This document shows, piece by piece, positions 13,455 to 28,400 of a DNA stretch of 64,000 bases (its first letter is position 1; the number at the start of each line of letters is the position of its first letter). The notes beneath the pieces were generated by a model. That model was given only the letters and a program-made list of their open reading frames with translations. It ran no database searches and had not been told where the DNA came from. Position numbers and translations under genes: made by a program. Location: NCBI RefSeq assembly GCF_964656455.1, contig NC_135717.1, positions 147,946,308 through 148,010,307 of the forward strand, given 5' to 3'. This stretch comes from Halichoerus grypus. Taxonomy: Eukaryota; Chordata; Mammalia; Carnivora; Phocidae.

Positions 13455-16400
13455 AACTCACTAGCTATTTACCTTTGTGCCTTACTTTTTTATCTTCTGC
13501 AATTATGTTAAATATGTCATGAACTCACCATGAATAGTTTGCATTAATGTGCCCTGGTATAACTACAGTATGCAGTGCTGCGGAAATAGAAGACCACTGC
13601 AGTTTCAAGGGCTCATGTTCAGGTGTATAGGCAAGGTAGTATGTCCCAGGGTAGGGAGAATAAAATGAGACATTAAATTGGGTGAAGTTCATTCAAATGC
13701 TGACGAGTCAAATGACTTCTGAAAACTCTCTGCAATGCTGCTACACTGATCAAAATTTTATTCTATTATTAATTATTAAATATCTATTATTATATATATT
13801 AATTATTATTAATTATTAAAAAGGGGATAAATAACTATACTCAATTATATCACCATTTTTCATTTCTTTCATATAACTAATATGGTAATAAAGGTTAATG
13901 TAATTTTCATTGCAAAAAAATTACAGAAAATATCTCCATCACTTACAAATTTAAACACCAGTAATATATGTAGCTAATAATATACTAGTTAATATAATAT
14001 ATGTAAGTCATTTTTAAAAATGATAAAATTTAAAAAGAAAAATCAATAATATATCTACTGACATAATTTAATAAAAATAAAATACTTATAAAATTGAATG
14101 GTACATAAAATAACTTTATATGCTTATTAAACATTACCTTTGTTTCTTTGAAGCTCATTTTTCAAATCTTCAATAATGAAAGTATTTTTCTCCATTTCTT
14201 TTGTATATTGTTCTACTTGCTCAGTGAGCATCTTAATTTGACTATCTCGTTCTTGTATACCCTAAAAATATTTTTAAATATTACATATTATTTCTTCATG
14301 GGTATTAACATACATTTTAAAAGTAAGGAAAAAAATAGGTCTTATGTTTCTTCAACAAGATTGTAGAATATGTATTTTTTGGGTCAAAACTATGTCCTTT
14401 ACTACTTTGTATACCGCAACTGCACAACAGTGTTAGATACACTGATATCACTCTAATACTTTCAGATTGATCTAATGGCTAACATCCTGGCAAAGGGAAT
14501 TCCAGAACTCTCTAATATTTATGGCTTCTTCTGACTCCTTTCATGCTACCGTTCCTCATGACCCACCCATTTCCATCTTTTGCCCTGTAGTACTTCATTC
14601 CAAATATTGTCCCTTGCAATTGTTCTTATCCTCCAAATACTTCCCAAATTTCCCTCTTTCTTCCGGACTGTGACTATAGAGCACAGACGAGGGAAGTACA
14701 CCTTCTACATGAATATATTTGTACTAAAAATAAAATTTAATGTAATACAGTCAAATTATAATGACACTTTCAGCTTTTTCATATTATACAGGATATTTCA
14801 GCACCAACAAATAATGTAACAAATGTTAATAAGAGTACTAGGATATTTTTAAGTTTCTAAAAGTTTTTAAGTTTCTTATTAAATAATTCCCAATCAAAAC
14901 AATATGTCTATTATCTGAATCAACACAGAAAAATACACAAAATAATTCTATTCCTAACTCTAAACTTAATTCTAATTGTTTCTTGGGATTGGATTTCAAA
15001 AGACTTTATTATATACCCAATAGTGGAAGCCACTAGGTTAGACACATTGTCTACTTTAACAAACCAAATTTTGAGAAGGTTTTACCTGTTGTAGAGCCAT
15101 AACGTTACTTTTATCAGCATCAAGCTGGGCATTTTTCAATTTCTCCCTCAGGTTATGTAACATTTGCTGATACTCAATAATTTCATCATCTTTAGAAGAC
15201 AAAATTAACTAGATATAAACAACATAGGATCTGTTACATAAGAGGAAAATTAATAAACCATTTTTCACTTATGGCAACTACTCTAATATATACCATTAGC
15301 AGATACCAGAAAATGCAGGAAATAAAATTCACTTTGAAGTAAGTATCAGCAACTATTTGCATAATCATTTGTTCCTTTTGGACGTACAACCTTAAGTTCA
15401 AATAAGAAATGATTCAAAAATATACAGTATAATTTTTGCTGTTTTAGAAATTCAATCTTTAAACAATCTCAAGTTTTCAAAACCTATTCCTAAATAAGAA
15501 TTATAAATACCTTCATGCAACTACCAGGAAGTTTTGTACAATTAATTTTTATAGAGAAAACCTTAAAATGCCACTGAATGAAGGTGTCTTGTGTTCTTTG
15601 CTAGAAGAACCAAATACCAAAATCAACTTATTATTTATAAATTTATCACATATCCAATAAAATAAGATTTTTAAGAACTATTTCTAAATTTCATATTAGA
15701 AAACATGTTTGTAAGTGTCTAAAAACTGAAAAATGAACAGCTTTTTCAAATATTTAAGCATAACAATAACTAAAACAAGGACACATGTTAGAAAATAGAT
15801 TGATCAATATAAAGCAGAGAATCCAAAAATAAATTCAAGTTCAACAAGCATGTCGTATATAATAAATATGAAACCATATTTCAGTAGGAAAAAGATAAAA
15901 TGTTCAATAAATAATGTTTGGGCAACAGAATAGGTCTGTTGCATCCATACCTCACTCTCCATGCCAAAATTAATTACATATGCTTCAAAGACTTAAATGT
16001 AAAAGATGAAACTAGGAGGTACCAGAAGAAAATAGAGAAAACAACTTTATACTCAGAACGCTAATTATGACACAAAGTTCAAAAGCTACAAAAAAATAAA
16101 CTACATAATACAAAAAAAAAAAAAAAAAAACTTTGTAGTGAAAATACCATAAAGCCAAAGACAAGTGTCAAAACCGGAGGTATGTATTTGGATATATGTG
16201 ACAACTTGTAGCAATTTAATCCACATATTGGCAAAATAACAAATACACGAAGATATTCATTGTAACATTGTTTCTAATACCAAACATCAGAAACCTGCTA
16301 AATATCACATAATAGGGTAGCGCTTAAATAAATAACATACCTATAAAGAAAAATTACAAAGCCATTAAAAAGAACAAAGCAATACTATATATACTGATAT

Positions 16401-19400
16401 AAATAATTCCTAACAATACTGGGTGAAAACAAAATAAAGCGCAAAAGAATACATATACTACCATCTCTCCCCCCAAAATTAAATAGGATGTAAAAACTTC
16501 TCTTTTCCAGGGGTCAGTAAACTCAATCAAAGGTCAGATTTGGTCTGCTGCCTGTTTTTGTCAAGTCTTATTGCAAAACAGCCTTGCTCATTCATTTATG
16601 TATGCTGTATGTCTGCTTTCATGTTATAATAACAGAGTTTAGTTACACCAGAGACCAGAAGGTCTAAAATATTTACTCTCTGCACTTCTTACAGAAAGTT
16701 TACTGGCGCCTGATTGATTCTACAGGGCATCACTGTCACCACTACTGCTTTTGTTTAAAATATAGGTTATCTGAACTTCCCAGATAACCAAATCCAAAGA
16801 GCCAACAAGATTTATGTGAACTCTGTTAGAAACAATGACTACAAAAGTGATAGCTTTTAAAATTAGATTTATTCAGAATCGCTTTAGACTTTTTTCAAAA
16901 TATACAGTCATCATAATCCTAGCTTCTGACATGGGAAGGCCAGAGGATTTGGTTGGGGTTGGAGAGTGGGGAGGAGCAAGAAAGGTGTATTTTGAAAAAA
17001 CTTCTCAAATGATTCTGAAAGGTCCCTTTCCTTACTCCCATTCCCACTGGAAAACCAATAGTTGGATTGGTCTGAAGGAAGGAGAGTTAGAAAAACTAAA
17101 ATTAGCCAGGAACTATATATACTTAATACAAGGTAACTATGAGTTATGTAAAAAAATTTAAATTTTACTTAGAATTATCTATTTTAGATGACAAATAAGT
17201 TAAGTTTTAGACTTACACTACACATAGGCTAGAGGACTACACAGGAGAGACTGCTTAGTGCTTTCCTAACTAGGACAAAAATTGCCCAATAAAAATGTCA
17301 CTAACTACCATAAGGCCTTTCAAGAAAACTAAGACTAAGAAATTGAAATCAAAAATACAAATGAAAAACCATTAGATCAACTGAAAAAAGCACCTTCCAT
17401 TCTTCTACTTTTGCACTGACAGCAGCCATGACTGGATCATCTTCTTCATTTTTTGCTTTCAGAAGATCTGTAAGCTCCTGCACCTAAAAGGCAACAATTG
17501 TTTCAAGAATTGTTGCAAAATAGTGCAATATATACATATTTGTTAGATATGCATATTTACACATATATTACACATACACAGTATACATACTCATACACAT
17601 ATATGTGTATACATTACCAATGCATATTCATTATTGGAGCAGTTCTGTAGTTAGAAGTGGTATTTAATGGTTTCTGTATCATTACAGATGTCTAATTATT
17701 TGTCATTACTAGAGAATTATATTTTTGAGCATTATTCTATTTTTTACACTAGTTTAATACCATGTAAAAAATGAGCAATGTATGGGCGCCTGGGTGGCTC
17801 AATTGGTTAAGCGACTGCCTTCGGCTCAGGTCATGATCCCAGGGTCCTGGGATTGAGTCCCACATCGGGCTCCCAGCTCAGCGGGGAGCCTGCTTCTCCC
17901 TGTGACCCTCTCCCCTCTCATGCTGTTTCTCTCTCTCTCACTAATAAATAAATAAATAAAAAATCTTAAAAAAAAAAATGAGCAATGTATTGGTTTTCTG
18001 ATATTTATAGTGTATTTATTTTACGGTATAAAACTTAACTTCAGGTCCACAGGACTTCTAAGCATCTTTAGTAGAAAATCCCCATATTTATTAGTTTTCC
18101 AGGACTGCTGTCTACACATTCATTCAGGTATCAACTACAAGGTATGCGTAGGGGCATTAGAGAAAACACATATGGACAAACATGTCAGCATGGCAACATG
18201 TTACAGTAAAACGTATATTACAGCATAAGACAGAAATTCATATCCTAGAAAGTTAAAGTACTTTTTAGTTTCACATAAATAGTAATGATACGATATGAAG
18301 TCTGCACGAATGAGTTACTCTAACAGCAATTCTTACTTGAAGCCGGTAATGATCATTTTCTTTTTTTAATTGGTCCATTATGTTATCTGTTTGATGGACA
18401 ATAGCTTTCATCCTGTTATACTCATCCGTCATCTTTTCCATCTCCTGTACAGACTCTTCTAGATTTTTTCTCATTTCTTGATTCTGAACTTCAATTTTTT
18501 CATTAGCTTCTGTTAAAGTCTAATAAAGTTAAAGACACTATGGTTAACTTAAGAAACTGAAATTTAAACTAAATTAAACAGAGTCCTAAGTGCCTGCTGA
18601 AGAATAGAGAATTCTTTAGAGATCTGTAGTAGCAATTTCTTTTGACCAATTAAATCAAATTAAATATCAAGCAAATTGTATCTAAAAAGCTTTGTTCTTC
18701 TTAATGTCCAAGATAGGCATATAAAATGAATGAATCGTAAGATTTATAACTTTAAAGATGCAATTTATTTCACGTTTCCAAAGGCATAGTTGCAGATTTC
18801 TACTACAGAATTTAAATGTAGGGCCAAATACTAGGTTTATATTAATAAAATTGAAGTTTTATAAGAATCATTGCCTTGAACTGACTTCTATTTTACCTGA
18901 ATTTCATCCAGATATTGGACAAGTTCATAGTTTTTTTTAGACAATTGTGATCGGTAGTCACTGTCTTCTCCTCTTCGTGATAAAAGTGTTTCTTTTTGTG
19001 AATCTATTTGTTTCTGATAGTCAATGATATCCTGACGAAGCTGCTCGTTCTGAAGGCAGACCAAATACAATATTCTATATTAAGAAACTATGCATAGAAA
19101 CAAAATTTCATCCTCTAAATAGTTGATCTCAAAATATATCTTTAAACTCCCAAGGTCTCACCACCCTTAAAGTCTCACCTTTTTCTTTAGACGTTTGTTC
19201 TCCAGAAAAGAACAGGAAAAAGATAATTAGAAATGAGAAAGATGATACATAATTAAAATTAAGAATTAGAAATTAAAACAAAAAAGAGAAATTTTAGAAG
19301 GAGATATTATTTTGGATAATCAAAGAAAGCAAGAATATTCATTACCAACCAAAACAAAGAATATTTTGGTTATGTTAATAAGATAAGAACTCTTATAAGG

Positions 19401-22400
19401 ATAAACAATGTACAAACATTATTTGGCTCAGAAGAACCAAATAATAAAGAACTTATAAGATTTCATGAGAAACAAAACATTTAAAAGAATACTGGGTAAA
19501 ATAAGAGAAGACAGAAATCCAGTTATTCAGTCAATTAGCAAAATAACAAAGAATGGCTTATGAAACAAAGCAAAATTTACCCACATAAAGTAAGAGATGA
19601 ATGTAGTACTTAATGGCCTCAACTTTCAATTTATTTTCTATTTCCCTGAGACAAATTCATATCATAAAATCAGGCAGCTTAATAGCATCAGTTACTTAGA
19701 AGGTTCCAGTTGTGGTTAGAGTATAAATTTATGAAAACTTTTTAACAAGTAACTTTGTTGAACTACCACAACTACTAAAATTTTTTACCAACCTCTCTTC
19801 TTAATTTGCTGTTTTCATTTTCTGCTTCCTCATTTCGAAGAGCCAACTAAAATAGGAAAAAAAAAATAATGTTCAGCAGTAATTCAATATAAAACCAGGT
19901 TTTCGGCTAATCAATTTAAATTTTACATTCTCTCCAATGAAGTAGAGAATGATTAACTACTAAGGACTCATGTTGATCAAAGACATGAATAATAAACCAA
20001 AACTTGTGAAATCTAAGGATTATAAAAAACAAAACAGGTTGAGTTTAAAAGATTTAAAAAAAACTAAAACCAAAACTCTAACCAAAGGATACAGAAACAA
20101 AGTAATAAACAAATTATCCCCCCCTCAAAACCTAATGAGTAATTTTCTGTCCAAGATCTTTAATATTTTGCAGTTCTTCTATGTCAGAGCTAGAATATAC
20201 TCTTTGCTCTGCTGAGCATTTAAATTACTTAGAAATATAAGGCAGCACAACATAATGGTTAAAAAGAAGCAATCTGAAATCAGACTGGCCCAGGTTTATA
20301 TTCTTTGTCCACTAATTTCTGGTAGAGTATGAACAAGTGATTTACCATCTCTTAAATCCAATTTTCCCATCTCATATGTTGATGTAAAAATTAAGTATAA
20401 TGTATATGAAGTCCTTAGCACAATGCTCAGTGCAGGAAATAACAAAAAATTATGGAGCATTTTCCCCTCCTCTCATAAATGATTTCATTTGTGACTCTTT
20501 TGTTTCCCAAAACAGGCAAATACTATAACTATTATCATAGATTTTCTCATCCATTATCCAAACCCCATCCCTCTTACGGCCTTTCACTTTTCTGCTTTTC
20601 TCCCTAATTCAAGGAGAAAGCAAAATTCTCAGTGGTTTTCAATTAAAACATAGTTAAAAGTCTGTAATAAATAAGCAAATGCAGTATGTGATCCTTGATG
20701 GAACCTTGCATATTGGGTGGAGGGACTATGAAAGGCAGTATTAGGCCAATAGAAAAAAATACAATTACAGACTAGATATTAGATAAGAGTATTGAATAAA
20801 AATAAATTTCCTGCATATGGTAATTATATAGTGGTTATGTTACAGAATACTCCTCTTTTTCAGAGACATGCTGAAATATTTCAGTGTGCAGTATCATAAT
20901 ATCCACAGTTAACTCTCAAATGGCTCAGCAAAAATAAAGAGAGAAATATGTGTATATAACGATACTGATGGAGAAAGTAAATGTGGCAAAATTTTGACAA
21001 CTGGTGAATCTATATGAAGAGCATAAAATGTTTATTCCTTTTCTTACAATATTTATGAAGGTTTGATAGTTTTCAAAATAAAAAGTTTAGGGAAAGTTTA
21101 TAATAAAATGCAAAATGCTATACAAATCTCCAGAGTTTACCTACTACTATCATCATCGTCGTCACCTGGGAATTAAGAAACAGTCCCATTGTGTTTTGAA
21201 CTGGAAAATTTTAACAAGGCAAGAGATGTCAAGAACTTAACGCTGAAGCATTTAGCACTACTGATGCTCTTTTCCCTTAGTTTTTCAAACATTACATTCT
21301 TGAGTTTTGTCTTTTCTTGTGCTGTTCCTTGAAGCACTTCTTCCTATTTCATTAGACATTTCTCAGAGATCTCCCTTACAGTCATTTCTATGGCTTCATA
21401 GCTGTGTTCTTAATTCACAAATATTCATCATCCACCCAGTGTCTTTCATGAATTCCAAATCCAGTTATCCTTTTTGAATATGCCCACTGTGACCTCAAAC
21501 TCAACATGTACAAAAGTGAAAACCGAAGTAATAATTACACACTTTCTAGTTCCTTTTGTGTCTCTACTTAAATGACACTGTCTCCTTATGCAGTGGTCCA
21601 ATGCAGAAAACTCTCCATTCCTCCCTCTCCTCTGACAACCAATCAATCATTCACCACATCCAATTACACCCACATCTCTAAACGTGTCTATATCCCTTAA
21701 TCCCTTGAGTCATGACTTTAATTAGCCCATCATCAGCACCTGCCTGAATTAGCAGCAATGTCTCCTTACTATACTTAGTCCCCTTCAATCCACTCTCTGT
21801 AAAGCTGAATAAAGTTCAAAAGTAGATCTGATCATGATATTCTTGTATTCAATATTTTTATTGGCTCCTTTTAGGAAAAACACCCAATTCCTCAGGAACT
21901 GGCCTGTGCTTATCTCTCCAGAGGATCACAAATGTTTAAACTAGAAAGGCAGGATAGTACAGTGGTTTAGAGCATAGATTCACTGAGTAAGTTTGGACTC
22001 AAATCCTGGTTTTACCACTTATTTCTGTAACCGTGAACAATTACTTACCCCTCCTGTGTCTCAGTTTCCTTATCTATAGCATGGGGAAATGTTACCTATC
22101 TCATGATAAGTATGAAATGAGGAATAATGAATTAGTGCATATAAAATATCTGGCACACAGTAAGGATTCTACACTAGCTATTTTTACCTATATTTCAGCC
22201 AAAATGACTGTAGTTCCCTGAATTCACCATGCCATCTCTTCCCTCCAGATCTTAGCAATGTTGTATCTTCAGGCCAGAATGCCCTATCTTTAACCACCAC
22301 GTATGTATACTCCAACCCTTTGCCAGACTAACTACTACTTCAGGTCTCAGTTTACAAATCACTTCCTCAAGACTGATTTAGGTAACCCTCCCCAGAGTAT

Positions 22401-25400
22401 CCTCTGTTATATTTATTATTGACAATGAATATCAAGAAGTAGGGTATCATTGCCCTTTGTATTCCTAGTACCTAACCGTTTCTGGCAAGCTATAAATACT
22501 CCATAAAGTGAATGACTGGTTAAGGGCAAAGAAGAAATTGCCAACAACTCATATTCCATCTCAAGGAATCTAGCAACTGGAATGGTACATGGGCCATATA
22601 TTCAAGTTTTCTGTGTTTGTACCTATGAATAAAAGATAGCAGTCTAAGAAGAATGGACACGGTACTTTTGATTAGCTAAGGGTGCATGGTATGAATGACA
22701 AAAAGTTGATTAATATATGGGCTAGACAGAAGAACAACAGTCCAGAAAACCACAGATATCCCCCTAATAAGCAATTCTATTACTGTATGTCATAGGTTGA
22801 ATCCTTAATGATTAAGAAATCCATAGGTCTGTTATGTTTTATAGAGTCAACTAAACAGACAATCCTCTAAGAACTTATTTCTAACCTTTAGGTGGCATCA
22901 ATCCATACTTTTTTCACCACAAAAATGGTATGGATAGATCACCTTTGCATGAATCTTCTAAATTATATAAGAAAATAGATATATCAAGAATAGGCATGTT
23001 TTTCCTTACAAAATCAATTTATAACAAATTCTTTAAAATAGCAACACCTTATAATCATTGTTGTCTACTTAAAATTTACCACCTTCTATTTTTAAGAGAA
23101 CAATAGACAAAATAAAATTATTAGGATGTAATAAAATATTGACCTAAAGGACACAAAGGTAGAAAAAGCTTTTGGGAATCAGGGATGGGACAGTTACCAC
23201 ACTTAGGCAGCAGATTTTATATAAGTTTACTGACAGGTGAGGCAAAATAGGAAACATGCTGTTTTCTGACAGGAACTCACAAATTCAGCTGCAAAAAATT
23301 TTTTCCTCAAACTAAATTTAAGTGACCACTGCATGAATTATTTTATAAATAATGAAGAATAACATAAAAGGCAATAACTATATTTGTATAAAAGATAAAA
23401 TGTTGTACTTTAAAATATACACTGATTTATAAAATGCTGGCATTAACACGACTTCTTAAGAACCTATATTTTTTTACATATAGGTATTTATTGCACAAAG
23501 CGAGGTACTCCCAAAAACAAGAAATTTGATTTAAAGATGTGTTGACAACATGAACAGTGATACAAAACCTGAGAGGTAAGTATACACCAATTCTCACATA
23601 AAACATACAATTGATAGTTACCATTATAAAAAGTATAATCAGGTGTTTTTAGGTAACTTGATCAGTTAAAATTCATTGAGGAAAGTGTGCCTTACTTGTT
23701 CATTAACCTTCTTCTCTTTCTCCAACTCCTTTTCCATGTCCTCCAATTCTCTATCTTTTTGTTCCAACTGTTTTTCAAGTTGGCGAATTTCATCACGTAA
23801 AAACCGAGTGTCACGTCCACCTGCAGACTGCTGGGCCATCTTAAAGTAATAAAACAGAAGTATAAATCAGTCCCATTATAATTGGAGAATCAACAACAAA
23901 TTGACTTTAAATTTGTATTATAATCAGCACCAGATGTTTAAAATCATGTTAGCTTAAGAACCTGTTTTGTAAAATTGTGTATTTAAGCTTTAGTTTGCAG
24001 ACTGACAAGCCCTTAAGCTTCTTCTGAGCCACCCACAGCTCTGAATTGACTGTCAATCGCTCAGGCTCTATTATAACCATTGAGCCACAGACACCAGACT
24101 AAACTGCACAAGCAGAGAACAAAGGCAATGAACTATCAAGGCTTGTCCTGAGCATCACAACTCTGAAACCAGGCTACAAACCAGCAGGGACTCCACCCAG
24201 TCATTGACTTCTGGTGACTTTATTTTTTTTAAACATTTTTACTTATTTGAGAGTGAGTGAGTGAGAAAGAGGAAGAGAATCTGAAGCAGACTCTGCACCG
24301 AGCACAGAGCCCGATGCGGGGCTCGAGCCCACAGCTGCGAGATCATGACCTGAGCCAAAACCAAGAGTCGGACACTCAACTGACTGAGCCACCCAGGGAA
24401 CCCAACTTGTGGTGCTCTTAACCTGCCCTTTCCCTCATACCCTATTTAAACCAGTGCTGTCCAACAGGACTTTCTGGGATAATGGAAATGTTCTCTGCAT
24501 GCCTGAATACCATAGCCACTATCTACAAGTGGCTTTGAGCACTTGAAATGTGGCTACTGCAACTACAGAACTGAATTTTTAATTTTTATTGTAATGAATT
24601 TAAGTGTATAGCGACAAGTGATTAGTGCTTCTGTACTGGATGGCTCAGACTAAGATTACCTTGAAAATCTTGTGCCAGATTGGGGCACCTGGCTGGCTCA
24701 GTAGGTAGAGCATTCAACTCTTGATCTCAGGGTCATGAGTTTGAGACCCATGTTGGGGATAGACTTTACTTAAAAAAAATCTTGTGGTAGATTAAATCCA
24801 TTTCATTTCATATTCCTGTTATTTGGGGTCATGGTCCAAAATGTATCCTTTAGTTATCTACCTGTCTCACATTCATCTCTTTACCGTACAGTTGTGATAC
24901 TTCTATATATTAAATAGTTTTCTCCCTCTTTTCCTCCTTCAGAAAACTTTCCTTTGTGCTCTCAAAAATCTTCTTTCAAGATAAATTAATATTTTATACT
25001 CTTAGCCCTTTTACTAAATCATGCTCCCCATCTCCCCTCCTTAGCTGCAATTTGGTTTCTTTAGTATACTAAATCCTTTGGAACTCTTTTAATTGGGAGA
25101 TGCTCATTCTTTCACATCCCAAGACCTCAAGGGCAAGAGAAGGTGTTGATTTACTTCAACCTGCAACTTGCAGGCTATCATTCCTCCACCACCTTGTGAA
25201 AACTCCAGTTACTATGAATTTTATATGATATCCAGCTATCCAATCCCTACCTACTCATGGTAGCAGCAAACTACTAACTTCCCAATTGCTCCCTCTCAAA
25301 ATTCATTGAGAATTTTTGGCACATGGCTCATAGTGTTTCACTAAAGCCCCCCTAAGCAGTTTCCACATCCATATAACTTTCATTCTAGTCTCTCTCTATC

Positions 25401-28400
25401 TTTTTACATGCTTCTTGAATTCACTATAGCCTCCCACTCTCATGCCCACACCAGAACCTTGTCCCAGCGGAAACATTTTCTCATGATTCCTAGTATACCT
25501 CCCTCTGACCTCATAGGACCCTCTGATCCCTTGACTTGTCTCTAACCTCTCCCACCATTCAAATCTTGATTTACCCATTCAGCTGAGATTTCATAATCAT
25601 TACTTATCACTTCAACCACTTTCTTACCAATATCTCCCACTGCCCTGTCCTTCTATTCTACAGTAGCTGCCTGGCTAAATACTAACAGAATCAATCCAAT
25701 TTCATAATTCATTTAATAAGTATATATTGAGAATGGTTGATATTTTTCTAGGAGATGGATATATAGTATGGAATAAAAAATAACTCATCCTAGTTGACAG
25801 AGTTAGTAAGTAAAAGAATCAGGATTTGAATTCAAATTGTCTGACTCCAGATACCCTAATCTCCAGCTCATTCTCCACTATATTTCAAGCTTAATTTTCC
25901 TTAAACTTTAACCACACATCTTCCACTCTTATTTTTAGCAAATGGGCTTTCCCTCCAACCTCTCAACTTCCAGGTATTCAATCTACAAACATAAAATCTT
26001 CTGTATACATCCACATTTCCTACTACAAAGGAAGAAGGTCTTTTCTTTTAAAGGCTAACTCATTTATATCACATTCCTTCCCACATTCTCAGGAATCTCA
26101 ATGTATTCAGTTCCTTAACAATATATTCATATTTTGGCTCTTAGCTTTCTCAAAAGCTACTTCTTCTGCATATCCTTCCATCACTATTCCTCAAATTCCC
26201 ATGTGCCTCCACTCCAGTTACTAGTAATCTTCTGTATACCTCTCTAGACTGTAAGCCTCAGGTTACTGAATTTTTTCTTTTCTTTTAAGTTTTATTTATT
26301 TATTTGAGAGAGAGAGAGAGAGAGAGCACAAGCAGGGGGAGCAGCATGCATAGGGAGAGGGAGAAGTAGGCTCCTGGCTGAGCAGGGAGCCCAATATGGG
26401 GCTTGATCCCAGGACCCTGGGATCATGACCTGAGCCGAAGGCAGCTGCTTAACCAACTGAGCCACCCAGGCACTCCTACTGAATGTTTTTATTTTGTTCA
26501 TAATTGGATGCTCAATCCTAAGAATTTAAGTATTCTTAAACTTAAGAATTTACATTAAATGTAAAATATATGTTAAACAAACAACAAATTATGAACACAA
26601 TATCATTCTTGTGATTTTTTCCAGCCAATAATATAAAATTTTGAAAATAATTCAAAATAATAAAATTAACAACAATTACACCCTAGGTAATACAAAAGGA
26701 CATACCTCCAGTTCATTTTCCAGTTTCATTACTTTAGTTTTTAATTGATTTTCTATTAAAAAAAAAGTTTCAATTGGTCAGATTTATCTCAAAACAAATT
26801 TTTAAATAAATTTCAACAAAGTAATAAAATTGTTAAAGATTCCATCATGATTATAAGGTAACATAAGAAAAAAATAACTTTTATACCTCATCCATGAAAT
26901 AAGAGTTCTAGAAATGTCTTTCAAAATAAAGTGAGTATATAAATTTTATAGAGTATATTAAACAGAATCCCCTATTTAACACTATGATAAAGTTTTCCAG
27001 GGTGTTTACCAAATTTTGCTTGTTCTTCTCCAGCTTTTTCAACTTCCTCCAAAGCTAGCTCTACTTCTTGAGCTTTCATCTAAACAAAAAAGAAAGGTTA
27101 TTTCAATTATGTCTTTACATAAACACTGAAAATGAGGATTTTGTTTCACTTGCTTTCCCAATATTTAGCGCCTTCAATGCCTGGGATATGGAGACTTTCA
27201 GTAAATATTTGTTGAATAGACGATTTTCTTACTTAAGGATATAATTCCTAGATTCCTAACAGCTTGAAATATCTTTCATTCCTCTTTTTCCTTCGTCTTA
27301 TATCCAGTACTGTAACTTTTCCCTTTGTAATGTTTTCTACTTTTTCTTTTACCATTGTCATTACTTTAGTCCATAATCTTCTGTCTAACCTTCTTCACAA
27401 TGTTATCTCTAAATGGCTTCAATTCCCTTCAATTTGTCCTATTAACATACCTAGTTTAGCCTTCCTAAAGCATACTTTTGTTATTACCAGTTGTGGCTCG
27501 AAAACCTCTAATGGCCCCTCATTGCTGATAGTATAAAATACACCTGTATTACCCTTGACAGCCTACTGCAAGCTATACCCAACATTCGTTTCCTCTATAA
27601 CCTACTATAAATTTTCTGCACCTGTCTCCTCAACCATAAAGAATAAGCACATTTTTTTAAAATTAATTTATTTATTTTTAATTTTATTTTATTATGTTAG
27701 TCACCATTCATTGCATCATTAGTTTCTGAGGTAGTGTTCCATGATTCATTGTTTGCATATAACACCCAGTGCTCCATTCAATACGTACCCTCCTTAATAC
27801 CCATCCCTGGGCTAACCCATCCCCCCCCCAACCCCTCCCCTCTAGAACCCTCAGTTTGTTTCTCAGAGTCCATAGTCTCTCATGGTTCGTCTCCCCCTCC
27901 GGTTTGCCCCCCTTCATTTTTCCCTTCCTTTTTTTTTTTTTTAACATATAATGTATTATTTGTTTCAGAGGTACATGTCTGTGATTCATCAGTCTTACAC
28001 AATTCACAGCACTCACCATAGCACATACCCTCCCCAATGTCTATCACCCAGCCACCCCATCCCTTCCACCCCCCACCATTCCAGCAACCCTCAGTTTGTT
28101 TCCTGAGATTAAGAATTCCTCATATCAGTGAGATCATATGATACTTGTCTTTCTCTTACTGACTTACTTCACTTAGCATAATACCCTCTAGTTCTATCCA
28201 TGTCATTGCAAATGGCAAGATTTCAGTTTTTTTGATGGCTGCATAATATTCCATTGTATATATACACCACATCTTCTTTATCCATTCATCTGTTGGTGGA
28301 CATCTGGGCTCTTTCCATAGTTTGGCTATTGTGGACATTGCTGCTATAAACATTGGGGTGCACGTACCCCTTCGGATCACTACATTTCTATCTTTGGGGT

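Larger units (their letters stand above)
10201..14137. other. CEP290 intron 13 (contents)
   Basis: Mostly old repeats: two copies of an unassigned repeat (about 10545-10960 and 11200-11490), a long L2-like stretch (about 11850-13560) interrupted by (CA)n at 13424-13454, and AT-rich unrecognised sequence at 13740-14130. Confidence 0.75.
15209..17393. other. CEP290 intron 11 (contents)
   Basis: Contains an old L1 3'-region fragment (about 15930-16480) and a hAT-type DNA transposon relic (16508-16712). 15210-15900 and 16720-17390 are AT-rich with nothing recognised. Confidence 0.7.
19847..23695. other. CEP290 intron 6 (contents)
   Basis: Old repeats: MIR relics at about 20234-20470 and 21955-22190, an unassigned old repeat at about 20650-21110, and an L2-like pyrimidine-rich zone at about 21240-21940 resuming near 22200-22500. 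Nothing recognised at 22540-23690 except AT-rich sequence. Confidence 0.65.
23840..26705. other. CEP290 intron 5 (contents)
   Basis: Contains SINEs at 24222-24402 (-), 24682-24777 (+) and 26272-26476 (-), a hAT MITE relic at 24452-24648, an L2-like zone at about 24880-26250 and a MIR piece at about 25730-25895. Confidence 0.75.

Noticed and set aside
24682..24756. Possible tRNA-Lys gene
   Set aside because: Closely tRNA-Lys-like but followed directly by an A-rich tail, flanked by a target-site duplication, and with mismatches in stem positions; it is a SINE head.
27708..28037. Overlapping 109- and 95-codon ORFs on opposite strands
   Set aside because: Both are chance frames in the GA/CT-rich L1 3' UTR.
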